64,000 nucleotides of DNA, taken from Streptomyces cyaneochromogenes (GTDB lineage Bacteria; Actinomycetota; Actinomycetes; Streptomycetales; Streptomycetaceae). Of the stretch, positions 38,336 to 48,155 are shown one piece after another. Position 1 is the first letter of the stretch, and each line of letters begins with the position of its first letter. The notes beneath the pieces are model-generated. The model was not told where the DNA came from, did no database searches, and saw only the letters and a program-made list of their open reading frames with translations. The stretch is from assembly GCF_003963535.1 (NCBI RefSeq), contig NZ_CP034539.1, positions 3,906,001 to 3,970,000 on the forward strand, in the 5' to 3' direction. The translations under genes and the position numbers were made by a program.

Positions 38336-40645
38336 TCACTGCCCGGTCACCACCGCCGCCTGCGGCCGGATCGGCAGGCGGTTCACCGGGCGGCCCGTCG
38401 CGGCGCGTACGGCCGACGCGATGGCCGCCGGCGAGGTCACCACCGGCACCGCGCTCACCGCCTTCGCGCCGAACGGCGCGACCACGTCCCGCTCCTCGAC
38501 CAGCTTCACGATCTGGATGTCGGGGGCGTCCAGGGCCGTCGGCAGCGAATAGCCGGTCAGATCGGGGTGGCGGATCAGGCCGCGTGCCGAGCGCAGGTTC
38601 TCCGTGAGCGCTATGCCCACGCCCTGCGTCACGCCCGCCTCGATGCGCGCCTCCAGCTGGGCCGGGTTCAGCACCCGGCCGACGTCCTGGGCGAGCGCCA
38701 GCTCGACCACGCGTACCGAGCCCAGCTCGATGTCGACGTCCACCACCGCGCGGATCGCGCAGAAGGACATGCCCACGAAGGCGTCGCCCTGACCGGTGTC
38801 GTTCAGCGGCTCGGTCGGGTGCGGGCGGCACTGGGCCGTCGCCCACAGTTCCTTGCCGTCCAGCGCCTCGGTGACGGTGGTCGACAGGACGCCGTCGTAC
38901 GAGGTGATCTTGCCGTCGGTGATCTGGAGCAGCTCGGTGGACATGCCGAACTTGTGCGCCAGGGGCTGCAGCAGCTGCGTACGGACCATCTTCGCGGCCC
39001 GTTCCACCGCGCCGCCCGACACCCAGGTGTGGCGGCCGCGGCAGCCCGCGCCCGCCGGAGGCTGGTCGGTGTCGACGGGCGCCACGTGCACCTCGTCGAT
39101 GCCGAGGGTCTCCTGGACGATCTGCCGGGCCAGCGTGGTGAAGCCCTGGCCGGTCTCCACGGCCGCGCACAGCACCGTCGCCACGCCGTCGTGGACCTTC
39201 ACCGTCGCCGTGGAGACCTCGTCCGCGCCCTCGGCGCCGAGCATGTGCACCATGCCGATGCCGTAGCCGACGCCGCGCCGCACGGCACCCGGTTCGCCCG
39301 CGCCCTCGGGGCCGCCGGGCAGCAGCCACTCGTCCTCGGGCGTGTCCTTGGGGAGGGCGGGGAGCGGGTAGTCCCGTACGGCCTGCAGCAGTTCCGCCAC
39401 GGGGGCCGGGCAGGTCACCGTCTGGCCCGTCGGGAGTACGTCGCCGGTGGCCAGGGCGTTGCGCAGGCGCAGCTCCGCCGGGTCCACGCCGAGCTTCTTG
39501 GCCAGCTTGTCCATCTGCGCCTCGTACGCGGCGCACACCTGCATGGCGCCCTCACCGCGCACGTGCCCGGAGGGCGGGTTGTTGGTGCGTACGGCCCAGC
39601 CCTCGATGAAGGCGTTCGGGACGACGTACGGACCGCAGGCGAAGGCGACCGCGGCGGCCAGGGCGTCGGAGGACGTGTCGGCGTAGGCGCCCGCGTCCAG
39701 CAGGATCTGCGCCTCGACCTTGACCAGCTTGCCCTCGGCGTCCGCGTGGTGGCGGTACCGGAGCAGGGTGGGGTGCCGGTGCGTGTGGCCGAGGAAGGAC
39801 TCCTCGCGCGTGGCCGTCAGCTTCACCGGGCAGCCGGTCTTCAGCGCGAGCAGGCCGAGCGGGAGCTGGAAGCCCTGGTCCTCGCGGTCGGCGGTGGCGC
39901 CGGGGACGCCGGTGACGACGACCTTGACGCGTTCGGGTTCCAGGCCGTAGCAGGCGGCGGCCCGGTCGCGGTCGGTGTGCGGGTCGGTCGAGGCCAGGTA
40001 GAGCTCGACGCCGCCGTCGGGGCGCGGTACGGCGAGGCCCGCCTCGGCGCCGATGGGCGCGGGGTCCTGGCGGCCGATGCGGTACAGGCCCTCGACCACG
40101 AGGTCGCCGGCCGCGTCCGGGTCGCCGTGGCGCAGCGGGATGTGGCGGATCAGGTTGCCGTCGGGGTGCAGCGGCTCGGCCTCGAAGGCCTGCTCGGGGT
40201 CGGTCACCGGGTCGAGCACCTCGTACTCGACGATGACGGCCGCGGCGGCCAGGCGCGCGGTGTCGGGGTGGTCGGCGGCGACCGCGGCGATGGGCTCACC
40301 GTGGTGGCGTACGACCTCGGAGGCGAAGACGGGACGGTCGGCCTTGCCGCGGCCGAGCAGCGGGCTGCCCGGCACGTCCTCGTGCGTGACGACGGCCCGT
40401 ACGCCGGGCATCTCGCGCGCGTGGGACGTGTCGATGGACGTGATGCGCGCGTGCGGGTGCGGCGAGCGCAGCACGGCCGCCCACAGCAGGCCCTCGGCCC
40501 ACAGGTCGGCCGCGTACGGGAAGGTGCCCTCTGTCTTGGCGCGCGCGTCGGCGGCCGGCAGGGAGGCGCCGAGGCCGTGCGGGATCTGATCGGGGGCGGG
40601 GGCTGCCTCCGCGGCTGTGGTCGCGGTGGCGGCTTCGTTGCTCAC
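38336..40645 (-). CDS. Xanthine dehydrogenase family, molybdopterin-binding subunit
   Basis: 769 residues, GTG start overlapping the Fe-S gene stop by four bases. The N-terminal Ald_Xan_dh domain (GKADRPVFASEVVRHHGEPI and AAVAADHPDTARLAA) precedes the large MoCo-binding region with GHTHRHPTLLRYRHHADAEG, GHVRGEGAMQVCAAYEAQMD and a near-C-terminal PFGAKAVSAVPVV. With the two upstream genes it forms a three-subunit molybdenum hydroxylase, probably for purines (xanthine or hypoxanthine); related aldehyde or CO dehydrogenases cannot be excluded. It is cytoplasmic. Confidence 0.92.
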   Translation of the reverse strand: MSNEAATATTAAEAAPAPDQIPHGLGASLPAADARAKTEGTFPYAADLWAEGLLWAAVLRSPHPHARITSIDTSHAREMPGVRAVVTHEDVPGSPLLGRGKADRPVFASEVVRHHGEPIAAVAADHPDTARLAAAAVIVEYEVLDPVTDPEQAFEAEPLHPDGNLIRHIPLRHGDPDAAGDLVVEGLYRIGRQDPAPIGAEAGLAVPRPDGGVELYLASTDPHTDRDRAAACYGLEPERVKVVVTGVPGATADREDQGFQLPLGLLALKTGCPVKLTATREESFLGHTHRHPTLLRYRHHADAEGKLVKVEAQILLDAGAYADTSSDALAAAVAFACGPYVVPNAFIEGWAVRTNNPPSGHVRGEGAMQVCAAYEAQMDKLAKKLGVDPAELRLRNALATGDVLPTGQTVTCPAPVAELLQAVRDYPLPALPKDTPEDEWLLPGGPEGAGEPGAVRRGVGYGIGMVHMLGAEGADEVSTATVKVHDGVATVLCAAVETGQGFTTLARQIVQETLGIDEVHVAPVDTDQPPAGAGCRGRHTWVSGGAVERAAKMVRTQLLQPLAHKFGMSTELLQITDGKITSYDGVLSTTVTEALDGKELWATAQCRPHPTEPLNDTGQGDAFVGMSFCAIRAVVDVDIELGSVRVVELALAQDVGRVLNPAQLEARIEAGVTQGVGIALTENLRSARGLIRHPDLTGYSLPTALDAPDIQIVKLVEERDVVAPFGAKAVSAVPVVTSPAAIASAVRAATGRPVNRLPIRPQAAVVTGQ

Positions 40646-42351
40646 GCCTGGCCTCCGTCCTGTCCGTACGGCTGGTCATGCGGTCCCCTGGCACCGCGCG
40701 GCTCGAACGCCGACGGGTTGACCCCGCCGGCTCCCGGGCCCGCCTGGTGAGGGATACGCGGCTCGTCGCCGTTCTGTTCGGAGTGGTCGGCCGCCGACTG
40801 CGCCTCGCGTTCGGCGACGACCTCCTTGACGGCCTCCACCACACCCCGGTAGCCGGAGCAGCGGCACAGGTTGCCGCACAGCGCCTGGCGGGTCTCCAGC
40901 TCGGTCGGCGCCGGGTTGCCCTCCAGCAGGTCGTGCACGGTCATCGCCATGCCCGGCACGCAGAAGCCGCACTGCACGGCGCCGCATCGCGCGAGTGCGC
41001 GCTGCACGTCCGAGGGCTGCCCGTCGGCGGCCAGGCCCTCGACGGTGCGGACCTCGGCACCGGCGGCGGTCACGGCGGGCACCAGGCAGGACGCGACGAG
41101 CCGTCCGTCGACCTGCACGTTGCAGGCCCCGCACTCGCCCTGCGAGCAGCCGTCCTTGGCGCCCGCGAGGCCGAGCCGCTCGCGCAGCACGTAGAGCAGC
41201 GACTCGCCGATCCAGGCGTCCGAGACGGGCCGGTCGGCGCCGTTGACGCGCAGGACGTAGGAGGCGAGGGGGTGTTCCTCGCCGGGAGGCGCCGGTACGT
41301 CGTCGGAGGCGGCCTGGGTGGCGTCCTCGGTGGCCTCCGCGGCGGAGTCGGCGCCCTCGGCGGGGGCGCTCTCCGCGGAAGCCTCTGCCGGGCCCTGAGC
41401 GGCCTCTGTGGCGCCCTGGGCGTCCGTGACGGCCTCACCGGCCCCGGGAGCGGCCTGTGAGGCCTCCGAAGCGCTTTCGGCGGAGTCCTCGGCCGAACCG
41501 GGCTCCACGCGCGCGTGCCCGTCCGCACCCGGCGCCGCGGGCCGGTTCCCGTCCGGGCCGAACCCGGCCGAGGCGGGCGGCTGCTCGTGCGAGTCCGGGA
41601 CGAGCCGCTCGCCGGGCCGGCCACCGGGGTGTCCGGCGTGCTCGTCACCGGTGTGCGCTCCGGGCCGTTCCGGCTGTCCGGGCTCGCCGGGGACGTGCCC
41701 GGCATCGGCGGGCCGTCCGGGCGCGGTTCCCACCGCTTCCCCGGTCGCGCCGGCGGCCTGGGCCTGCTGCCCCCACGGCTCTCCGGTCGGCTGCGTCGCC
41801 CACGGTGCGGGCGCGCCGCCCGGCAGCGTGGCCGGAGGGGTTCCGCCCCACTGCTCGACCAGCGACGACGTGGTGAACTCGCCCGATTCGTCCGGAAGAT
41901 CACCGTCGGCGACGGGAATCGACCACTGCCCGGTGACGTCGTGACCGGGCGTCGCGGCGGCCTCCGGGCCTGCCTGACCTGCCGCGGTCTCCGAGAAGTT
42001 CCACTGCTGGGTGGCCCCGGGGTTGTACGTGAACCGGTCGCCGCCGTCCTGCGGGGCGGCGTTCGGGTCGGGCCACTGGGCACCCTCGGCGGGCGTGCCC
42101 GCGACCGGCCAGCCACCGGTGGCCGCGGGGTCGGCGCCCGGGGCCGAGCCCGGCGCGAACGCTATCTGCGGCGGCACGTACCCGTGTCCGGGCGCGGCCA
42201 GCGGGGTGTCGGAGGAGGCCAGGAGGGCGTCGATGCCCCCTTCGGGGAGCTTGACGAAGGCGGTGGCGCCGTCGTCGTACTCGCCCTGGGGCAGCGGGTC
42301 CCAGCGGCCCGCGCCCTGGGGCGCGCCCTCTGCGTGCTGGTCGTCGGTCAC
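40642..42351 (-). CDS. Xanthine dehydrogenase family 2Fe-2S subunit with long N-terminal extension
   Basis: 569 residues from GTG 42351. The catalytic part begins near residue 365 (LASYVLRVNGADRPVSDAW). The plant-type 2Fe-2S cluster is DGCSQGECGACNVQVDGRLV with a further Cys in ASC. The second cluster is CGFCVPGMAM with CGNLCRCSGY. It shuttles electrons from molybdopterin to FAD. Residues 1-360 are low-complexity Pro/Gly/Ala/Glu sequence with no recognisable domain, far longer than the usual 150-200-residue subunit. Both ends overlap the neighbouring genes by four bases, so the extension is inside a coupled operon. Confidence 0.92.
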   Translation of the reverse strand: MTDDQHAEGAPQGAGRWDPLPQGEYDDGATAFVKLPEGGIDALLASSDTPLAAPGHGYVPPQIAFAPGSAPGADPAATGGWPVAGTPAEGAQWPDPNAAPQDGGDRFTYNPGATQQWNFSETAAGQAGPEAAATPGHDVTGQWSIPVADGDLPDESGEFTTSSLVEQWGGTPPATLPGGAPAPWATQPTGEPWGQQAQAAGATGEAVGTAPGRPADAGHVPGEPGQPERPGAHTGDEHAGHPGGRPGERLVPDSHEQPPASAGFGPDGNRPAAPGADGHARVEPGSAEDSAESASEASQAAPGAGEAVTDAQGATEAAQGPAEASAESAPAEGADSAAEATEDATQAASDDVPAPPGEEHPLASYVLRVNGADRPVSDAWIGESLLYVLRERLGLAGAKDGCSQGECGACNVQVDGRLVASCLVPAVTAAGAEVRTVEGLAADGQPSDVQRALARCGAVQCGFCVPGMAMTVHDLLEGNPAPTELETRQALCGNLCRCSGYRGVVEAVKEVVAEREAQSAADHSEQNGDEPRIPHQAGPGAGGVNPSAFEPRGARGPHDQPYGQDGGQA

Positions 42352-43241
42352 GACAGCGCCCTCCCCAGTGCTCGTCGGGCCAGTGCGGCGACGGTGCGCC
42401 GCAGGTGCAGTACAGCGGGCGGATGCTGAGTCACGGTCCCGTCCTCGGCGGGGGTCGGGTCGGGGATGCAGGCCGCGGCGACGTACTCGCCGAAGGCGTG
42501 CAGGGCCTCCGGGACGATCGCGCGGTTGTTGTCCCAGTCGATCAGCTGGGCGACCCAGTGCTCGGCCTCCAGGGGCCTGAGCGGCATCGGCGCTATGGCG
42601 CCCACGGCGCACCTGACTCCGCGCCGGGCGGGGTCGAGCACGACCGCGACGGACGCCATGGAACGCCCCGGGCCGGTACGTCCGGTGGCCTTGAGGAAGA
42701 CCTGCGGGGCGTGCAGCAGCGGCACGCGCACGTAGCCGATGAGTTCGCCGGCGCGCAGCATCTCCATGCCGGCCAGCAGGTGCGACACAGGGATCTCCCG
42801 GCGGGCTCCGCCCGGGCCCGCGATGATCAGGGTCGCTTCGAGTGCGGCGAGGACCGGCAGCGCGTCACCGTTCGGCGACGCCGAGGCGATGTTGCCGCCG
42901 AGGGTGCCCGCGTTGCGGATCTGCGGCGGCCCCGCGGCGCGCGCGGCGGCCGCGAGCGCCGGGATCAGGGCGGCGAAGTCGGGGCGGCCCATACGCGCGT
43001 GCGTGAGGCCGGCGCCGAGCAGAGCGTGACCGTCCTGGTACTGCCAGCCGCGGATCTCGCTGATCCGGCCGAGACCGACCAGCGCGGCGGGCCTGAGCTG
43101 TCCGGAGTTGACGGCGGCCATGAGGTCGGTGCCGCCCGCCACCGGCACGGCGGCGGGCATGGCGGTGAGCGCCGCCACGGCTTCGTCCAGCGTCGTGGGC
43201 AGCGTGACGGCCTGCGCCGCCTGCGGTGCGCTCGTGGTCAA
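42348..43241 (-). CDS. Xanthine dehydrogenase family FAD-binding subunit
   Basis: 297 residues from a TTG at 43241, chosen because GAAGGGG lies eight bases upstream and homology starts just after it; the open frame extends further but has no ATG close to the domain. PCMH-type FAD binding is shown by PVAGGTDLMAAVNSGQLRP and NAGTLGGNIASASPNGDALP. The C-terminal CO_deh_flav domain ends at ALGRALS. It passes electrons from the Fe-S subunit to NAD or another acceptor. It is the first gene of the three-gene operon. Confidence 0.92.
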   Translation of the reverse strand: MTTSAPQAAQAVTLPTTLDEAVAALTAMPAAVPVAGGTDLMAAVNSGQLRPAALVGLGRISEIRGWQYQDGHALLGAGLTHARMGRPDFAALIPALAAAARAAGPPQIRNAGTLGGNIASASPNGDALPVLAALEATLIIAGPGGARREIPVSHLLAGMEMLRAGELIGYVRVPLLHAPQVFLKATGRTGPGRSMASVAVVLDPARRGVRCAVGAIAPMPLRPLEAEHWVAQLIDWDNNRAIVPEALHAFGEYVAAACIPDPTPAEDGTVTQHPPAVLHLRRTVAALARRALGRALS

Positions 43242-43466
43242 ACCGGCTGCCCCTTCCCGCTGCCCCACCTGGTCCCACCTGTGTTGCCGTACGGTACGTG
43301 CTGACAGGGCGGACGTGGCAACTCTGGCACATCTTCGCAGGACCCGAGGACAGGGGTCCGCTAGGAGGCATTCGCCCACCTCATCGGGGAGATGGTCCGT
43401 TTTCGTACGGCATCACCGGTGCGTGCCGATTGACACTCTTCGGTGACACCTTGCCGGTTTTTTCCA

Positions 43467-45077
43467 TTACCTGTTCGGGGGCGGGCCGTCGATCGGTCGC
43501 CCGAGCACACCGGGGCGCCGCTGCCACGGCCGCGGTCCGGCCGGGGGACGGTAGGCGACCCCAAGGGCGTCAAGTCGCCGGTAATGGGCGGCCATCCGCC
43601 GCTCGAATCCGGTGAAGTCCCGTTCCGCCGGGGCGGGCAGGGGGCTCCACGCCACTTCGGCGAAGGCGGCGAGGCGCGGGAACGTCTGGTAGTCCACGCG
43701 CCCCTGGTCCTCCATCACCTCGGTCCACACGTTGGCCTGCGTGCCGAGCACGTGCCGGGCCTCGTCCGGCGTCAACTCCGCGGGAACGGGCTCGAACCGA
43801 TAGACGTCCTCCAGGGTGCGGACGTAGCCGATGGGGACCGGCTCGTCCGCGCCTTCGTGCTGACGGTGGTCCAGGTACACCTGCTGCTCCGGACACATGA
43901 CGACGTCGTGGCCCGCGCGGGCCGCCGCGATGCCGCCCGCGTACCCGCGCCAGGACGACACCGTCGCCCCCCGCGCGAGTCCGCCCTCCAGGATCTCGTC
44001 CCAGCCGATGAGCCGGCGCCCGCGCGCGGAGAGCCAGGTGTCGAAGTGGCCGATGAACCACGCCTGGAGCTCGTCCTCGTCCTTCAGCCCGAGTTCCCTG
44101 ATGCGCGCCTGCGCGGTGGGCGACTGGCGCCACTGGTCCTTGAGGCATTCGTCGCCCCCGACATGAATGAACTCGGAGGGGAACAGCTCCAGGACTTCCT
44201 CGAAGACCCCCTCGTAGAAGCGCAGGGTGTTGTCAGTGGGGGCGAGTACGTTCGGATTGATCCCCCAGGTGTCCCAGACGGAGAGGGCCGAGGTGTCGAT
44301 GACGTCGGAGTTGCCGAGTTCCGGATACGCGGCGATGGCCGCCTGCGAGTGTCCCGGTACGTCGATTTCGGGGACGACGGTGATATGGCGCTCGGCGGCA
44401 TACGCGACGATCTCGCGGATGTCGTCCTGGGTGTAGAAGCCACCGTGCGGCTTGTCGTCCCAGAGCGGCGAGGCCCGATGGCCGAATTTCGTGCGCGCCC
44501 GCCAGGAGCCGACCTCGGTGAGCCGGGGGTACTTCTCGATCTCGATGCGCCAGCCCTGGTCGTCCGTCAGATGGAAGTGGAAGACGTTGAGTTTGTGGGC
44601 GGCCAGCAGGTCGAGGTAGCGCAGGACTCCGTCCTTGGGCATGAAGTGCCGGGCCACGTCGAGCATGAGGCCGCGCCAGCGGAATCGGGGGGCGTCCCGG
44701 ATCTCGGTCAGGGGCAGCCGCCACGTCCGGCCGGGAAGGGGTGCGCGCCGGAAGGCGTCGGGGCCGAGGAGCTGGCGCAGTGTCTGGGCACCCCAGAAGA
44801 CACCGGCGGGCGAGCCGCCCTGGATGTGCACGCCATGGGGGGCGATGACGAGGCGGTATTCCTCGGCGTCGAGGCCTGGCCGGACGGACAGATGCAGGAC
44901 GTCGTACTCGTCCCCCTTCTTGGGCGGCAGCGCGAACCCGGTCGCCGCGCCGAGCGTCGCGCGCAGCCGGCGCGCGGTGTCCTCGGTGCCCGGCCCAGCC
45001 TCGATCCCGAAGCCGTCGCCGAGTTCGTAGAAGCCCTCGGCCCGCTCCATCTGGCGAGGTGCCGGAATGAGATCCAT
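43467..45077 (-). CDS. Beta-N-acetylhexosaminidase (GH20)
   Basis: 536 residues. The GH20b N-terminal domain is followed by the catalytic barrel with RFRWRGLMLDVARHFMPKDG, FHFHLTDDQGWRIEIEKYP and the catalytic Asp-Glu pair in HVGGDE (about residues 305-310). GTQANVWTEVM and FAEVAWSP are also conserved. No signal peptide is present, so it acts inside the cell. It is the last gene of a sugar ABC transporter operon and probably trims imported N-acetylglucosamine-containing oligosaccharides such as chitobiose or murein fragments to monosaccharides. Confidence 0.94.
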   Translation of the reverse strand: MDLIPAPRQMERAEGFYELGDGFGIEAGPGTEDTARRLRATLGAATGFALPPKKGDEYDVLHLSVRPGLDAEEYRLVIAPHGVHIQGGSPAGVFWGAQTLRQLLGPDAFRRAPLPGRTWRLPLTEIRDAPRFRWRGLMLDVARHFMPKDGVLRYLDLLAAHKLNVFHFHLTDDQGWRIEIEKYPRLTEVGSWRARTKFGHRASPLWDDKPHGGFYTQDDIREIVAYAAERHITVVPEIDVPGHSQAAIAAYPELGNSDVIDTSALSVWDTWGINPNVLAPTDNTLRFYEGVFEEVLELFPSEFIHVGGDECLKDQWRQSPTAQARIRELGLKDEDELQAWFIGHFDTWLSARGRRLIGWDEILEGGLARGATVSSWRGYAGGIAAARAGHDVVMCPEQQVYLDHRQHEGADEPVPIGYVRTLEDVYRFEPVPAELTPDEARHVLGTQANVWTEVMEDQGRVDYQTFPRLAAFAEVAWSPLPAPAERDFTGFERRMAAHYRRLDALGVAYRPPAGPRPWQRRPGVLGRPIDGPPPNR

Positions 45078-45092
45078 GGATGATCAGACCCT

Positions 45093-45953
45093 TCAGTCCT
45101 TGACCGCGCCGCCGAGCCCGGACACCAGGCGCCGCTGTACGAGTACGAAGAAGACCAGTACCGGAATGGTCATCACGGTCGAGGCCGCCATCACCCCGCC
45201 CCAGTCCGGCTCGTCCGGCTTGTAGAAAACGAGCAGGGCCATCGGGAGGGTGGACTGCGAGGTGTCGCTGATGATGAAGGACTTGGCGAACAGGAAGTCG
45301 TTCCAGGCCGAGATGAACGAAAACACGCTCGTGGCCACGAGCCCCGGGAAGACCAGCGGGAAAAGGATCTGCCACAGGAATCGCGACCGGCTCGCCCCGT
45401 CGATGTACGCGGCCTCCTCCAGCGCCTCCGGAACGGCCTTCACAAACCCCCGCAGCATCCAGATCGCGAACGGCAGCGAGAAGGCGATGTGGGGCAGGAT
45501 CAGCGAGCCGAGCGTGTTCAGTTGGCCGAAGTCCCGCATGAGGAAGAACAAGGGGATGGTGAGGGCCTCCACGGGGACCATCTGGGCCACCAGAAACATG
45601 ATCAGCAGGGTGGTCCGCAGGCGGAACCGGAATCGGGTCACCGCGGTCGCCGCCAGAAACGCGATCAACGCCGAGACGATCACGACAGTGCACGCGACGA
45701 CAAGGCTGTTGAGGAAGTAACGGCCGAATTCGTTCTGCTCGAAGACCCGCCGGAAGGAATCCAGGGAAGGCGCGAGCGTCCACGGCCGCGGCTCGCTCGA
45801 CTCGATCTCCCCGGCCGGTTTGAAGGCGCTGAGCACCATCCAGTACAGCGGAAACGCGACCACCACGGCGATCAGCAGCGCGGACGTCTCCGCGAGCAGC
45901 CGCCAGGGACGCCGTACGAAACTCAGGGAAGTCACGGACCTCACGAACCTCAC
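45093..45953 (-). CDS. Carbohydrate ABC transporter permease (MalG type)
   Basis: 286 residues from GTG 45953 (GTGA overlap with the MalF-type gene). Six membrane helices are predicted, starting LLIAVVVAFPLYWMVLSAFK, the usual MalG N-terminal signature. The EAA motif is EALEEAAYIDGASRSRFLWQ. It lies 15 bases upstream of the hexosaminidase. No ATPase is encoded in the operon, so the transporter presumably uses a shared MsiK-type ATPase, as is common for Streptomyces sugar importers. Confidence 0.93.
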   Translation of the reverse strand: MRFVRSVTSLSFVRRPWRLLAETSALLIAVVVAFPLYWMVLSAFKPAGEIESSEPRPWTLAPSLDSFRRVFEQNEFGRYFLNSLVVACTVVIVSALIAFLAATAVTRFRFRLRTTLLIMFLVAQMVPVEALTIPLFFLMRDFGQLNTLGSLILPHIAFSLPFAIWMLRGFVKAVPEALEEAAYIDGASRSRFLWQILFPLVFPGLVATSVFSFISAWNDFLFAKSFIISDTSQSTLPMALLVFYKPDEPDWGGVMAASTVMTIPVLVFFVLVQRRLVSGLGGAVKD

Positions 45954-46837
45954 AGCTCCTCCCCCTGCCTGCGCAGCAGCCGCAGATAGCCGAGCGTCAC
46001 CGCCAGCAGGATCAGCAGCATCACCACGCCGATCGCCGAGCCCAGGCTGTACTGCGAGGACGCGAACGCCTTCTGGTAGGCGTACACGTTCAGCACCAGG
46101 TTCTGGCCCGCGATGCCGCCGCCGTTCGTCATGACGTAGATCTGTGTGAAGACCTTGAAGTCCCAGATCACCGACTGGATGGTGACGACCACCAGGATCG
46201 GCCGCAGCATCGGCGCCAGCACCGACCGCCAGACCCGCCACTGCGAGGCGCCGTCCAGTTCGGCGGCCTCCAGCACCTCGGCCGGTACGGCGCGGATGCC
46301 GGCGTACACCGTCACCATCACGAACGGGAAGGAGCACCACACCACTTCGAGCAGGACGAGGAAGAAGGCGCTGAACCGCCCGTACGTCCACGAGTGGTCA
46401 CCGAGTCCCAGCACCCGGTTCACCGGGCCGAAGTCCGGGTCGAACAGGAACAGCCACACCGTCGACCCGGTGATGGCGGGCGTCGCCCACGCCCCCAGCG
46501 CGGCCAGCATCAGTGCCAGCCGCGGCACGGCACGCACGCGCGTGAGCAGCACGGCGAGCGCACAGCCCACGGCGAGCGTCGACACGACGCAGGCCGCCGC
46601 GAAGACGACGGTCGCCCCCAGCACCTGCCAGAACTGGTCGTCGCCGAACAGCTCCGCGTAGTTCCCCAGCCCCTGGAAGCTCGTCGGCTCCCCACCGCTG
46701 ACCTGCGCCTGGGTGTACTGGAAGAACGAGATCAGCCCGAGCTGGTAGATGGGGTAGGCGAGCAGCCCGCCGAGGACGACGAGGGCAGGGGCGAGATAGA
46801 GCCAGGGGGTCCAGGACGGCTTCGTACGAGGACTCAC
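45950..46837 (-). CDS. Carbohydrate ABC transporter permease (MalF type)
   Basis: 295 residues with GTG start. Helices include WLYLAPALVVLGGLLAYPIY and FAAACVVSTLAVGCALAVLL. The EAA motif reads VPAEVLEAAELDGASQWRVW. It pairs with the MalG-type permease just downstream to form the sugar channel. It begins four bases after the binding-protein stop, so tight co-translation is expected. Confidence 0.93.
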   Translation of the reverse strand: MSPRTKPSWTPWLYLAPALVVLGGLLAYPIYQLGLISFFQYTQAQVSGGEPTSFQGLGNYAELFGDDQFWQVLGATVVFAAACVVSTLAVGCALAVLLTRVRAVPRLALMLAALGAWATPAITGSTVWLFLFDPDFGPVNRVLGLGDHSWTYGRFSAFFLVLLEVVWCSFPFVMVTVYAGIRAVPAEVLEAAELDGASQWRVWRSVLAPMLRPILVVVTIQSVIWDFKVFTQIYVMTNGGGIAGQNLVLNVYAYQKAFASSQYSLGSAIGVVMLLILLAVTLGYLRLLRRQGEEL

Positions 46838-46841
46838 AGGC

Positions 46842-48137
46842 TCAACCCATGGAGGCGAACGCGTCGTTCATCTTCTTCGCCGCGTCCGCCGAGGCCGCCG
46901 CCACGTCCTTCTTGCCGCTGATGACCTCCTGGAACATCGTCGGCAGAACGAGCGAGGAGTCGATCTGCGCCCACGCGGGCGACGCGGGGACGAACTTGGT
47001 GCCCGCGGAGAGCGTCTGCGCGAACGGCTCGACGTACGGCTCCTTGGCCGCGACCTGCTGACGCACGTCGGAGAAGGTGGGCAGGAACCCCATCGCTTCG
47101 AACATCGAGGCCTGCGTCTTCTTCGAGGTGAGCTGTTCCATCAGCTCGACCGCCAGCGTCCGGTGCGACGTGCTCTTGAGCACACCGATGTTGTTGCCCC
47201 CGGCGAACGCCGGCGCGACGGACCCCGCCCGCACGCCCGGCAGCGGCACGACCGCGTACTTGCCCTTCACCTTCCCGGCCTCCACCGCGGTGTGACTGAA
47301 GTCGCCGCCGATCGCCATGCCCGCCTTGCCGGCCGCGAACGCGGTCACGGTGTCGTTGCCGCCCATGCCGGCGCACTTGGCGGCGGGACAGTTGTCGTCG
47401 CTGAAGAGGGACGTGTACGCCTTGATGCCCTTCTGGGCCGCCGCGCTGTCGATCGCCGAGGCGTAGCTGCCGCCCTTGCCCTCGGCTATCTCACCGCCGT
47501 TGGCCCAGACGAAGGGCATCGCGCCGTACGTGTAGGCGCCGCCCACCACGAGGCCGTACAGCTCGGGCTCGGCGGCGCGGATCTTGCGGGCGGTCGCCGC
47601 CAACTCGTCCATGGTCTTGGGGACTTCCAGGCCGAGTTCCTCGAAGACGTCGGTCCGGTAGTACAGGGCGCGGACCCCGACGTAGAAGGGAGCGCCGTAG
47701 ATCTTGCCGTCCACGGTGACGGACTGCCTGGCCGTGGGGTCGGTGTCCTTCGTCTCGCTCCAGGCGCCGAACTCCTTGGTGACGTCGAGGAGTCCGCCGT
47801 CCTTCACATAGCCGGCGGTGTCGGTGTTGCCGTACTCCATCACGTCGGGCGCGGACTTCGGGTCGTTGAAGGCGGCCTTGACGCGCTGGGCGCGGGTCTC
47901 GATCGGGATGTACTCGATGTCGACCTTCGTGCCCTCGTGATCCTTCTCGAAGGCGGTGACGACGGAGTCGACGACCTTCTCCTTCGGCTTGTTGCCGACT
48001 TCCTGGAAGAGCCAGACCCGCAGCGTGCCGGTCTTCTCGTCCTTGTCGGAGGAGGAGTTACTGGAAGTCTGGGGGGCGCAGGCGGTGATGACCGCTGCCG
48101 CCGCCAGGAGTGCGGCGAGTCGCGAGGGAAGCTTCAT
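46842..48137 (-). CDS. Sugar-binding lipoprotein of the ABC transporter
   Basis: 431 residues from ATG 48137, with GGAGGA seven bases upstream. Lipoprotein signal peptide LAALLAAAAVITAC with the lipobox Cys. SBP_bac_1 features follow: TLRVWLFQEVGNKPKEKVVD, DVMEYGNTDTAGYVKDGGLL, YGAPFYVGVRALYYRTDVFE and TVTAFAAGKAGMAIGGDF. It captures an oligosaccharide at the outer membrane-facing surface and delivers it to the two permeases. The hexosaminidase downstream suggests GlcNAc-containing ligands. Confidence 0.93.
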   Translation of the reverse strand: MKLPSRLAALLAAAAVITACAPQTSSNSSSDKDEKTGTLRVWLFQEVGNKPKEKVVDSVVTAFEKDHEGTKVDIEYIPIETRAQRVKAAFNDPKSAPDVMEYGNTDTAGYVKDGGLLDVTKEFGAWSETKDTDPTARQSVTVDGKIYGAPFYVGVRALYYRTDVFEELGLEVPKTMDELAATARKIRAAEPELYGLVVGGAYTYGAMPFVWANGGEIAEGKGGSYASAIDSAAAQKGIKAYTSLFSDDNCPAAKCAGMGGNDTVTAFAAGKAGMAIGGDFSHTAVEAGKVKGKYAVVPLPGVRAGSVAPAFAGGNNIGVLKSTSHRTLAVELMEQLTSKKTQASMFEAMGFLPTFSDVRQQVAAKEPYVEPFAQTLSAGTKFVPASPAWAQIDSSLVLPTMFQEVISGKKDVAAASADAAKKMNDAFASMG

Positions 48138-48155
48138 GGAGTGTTCCTCCGAGCG

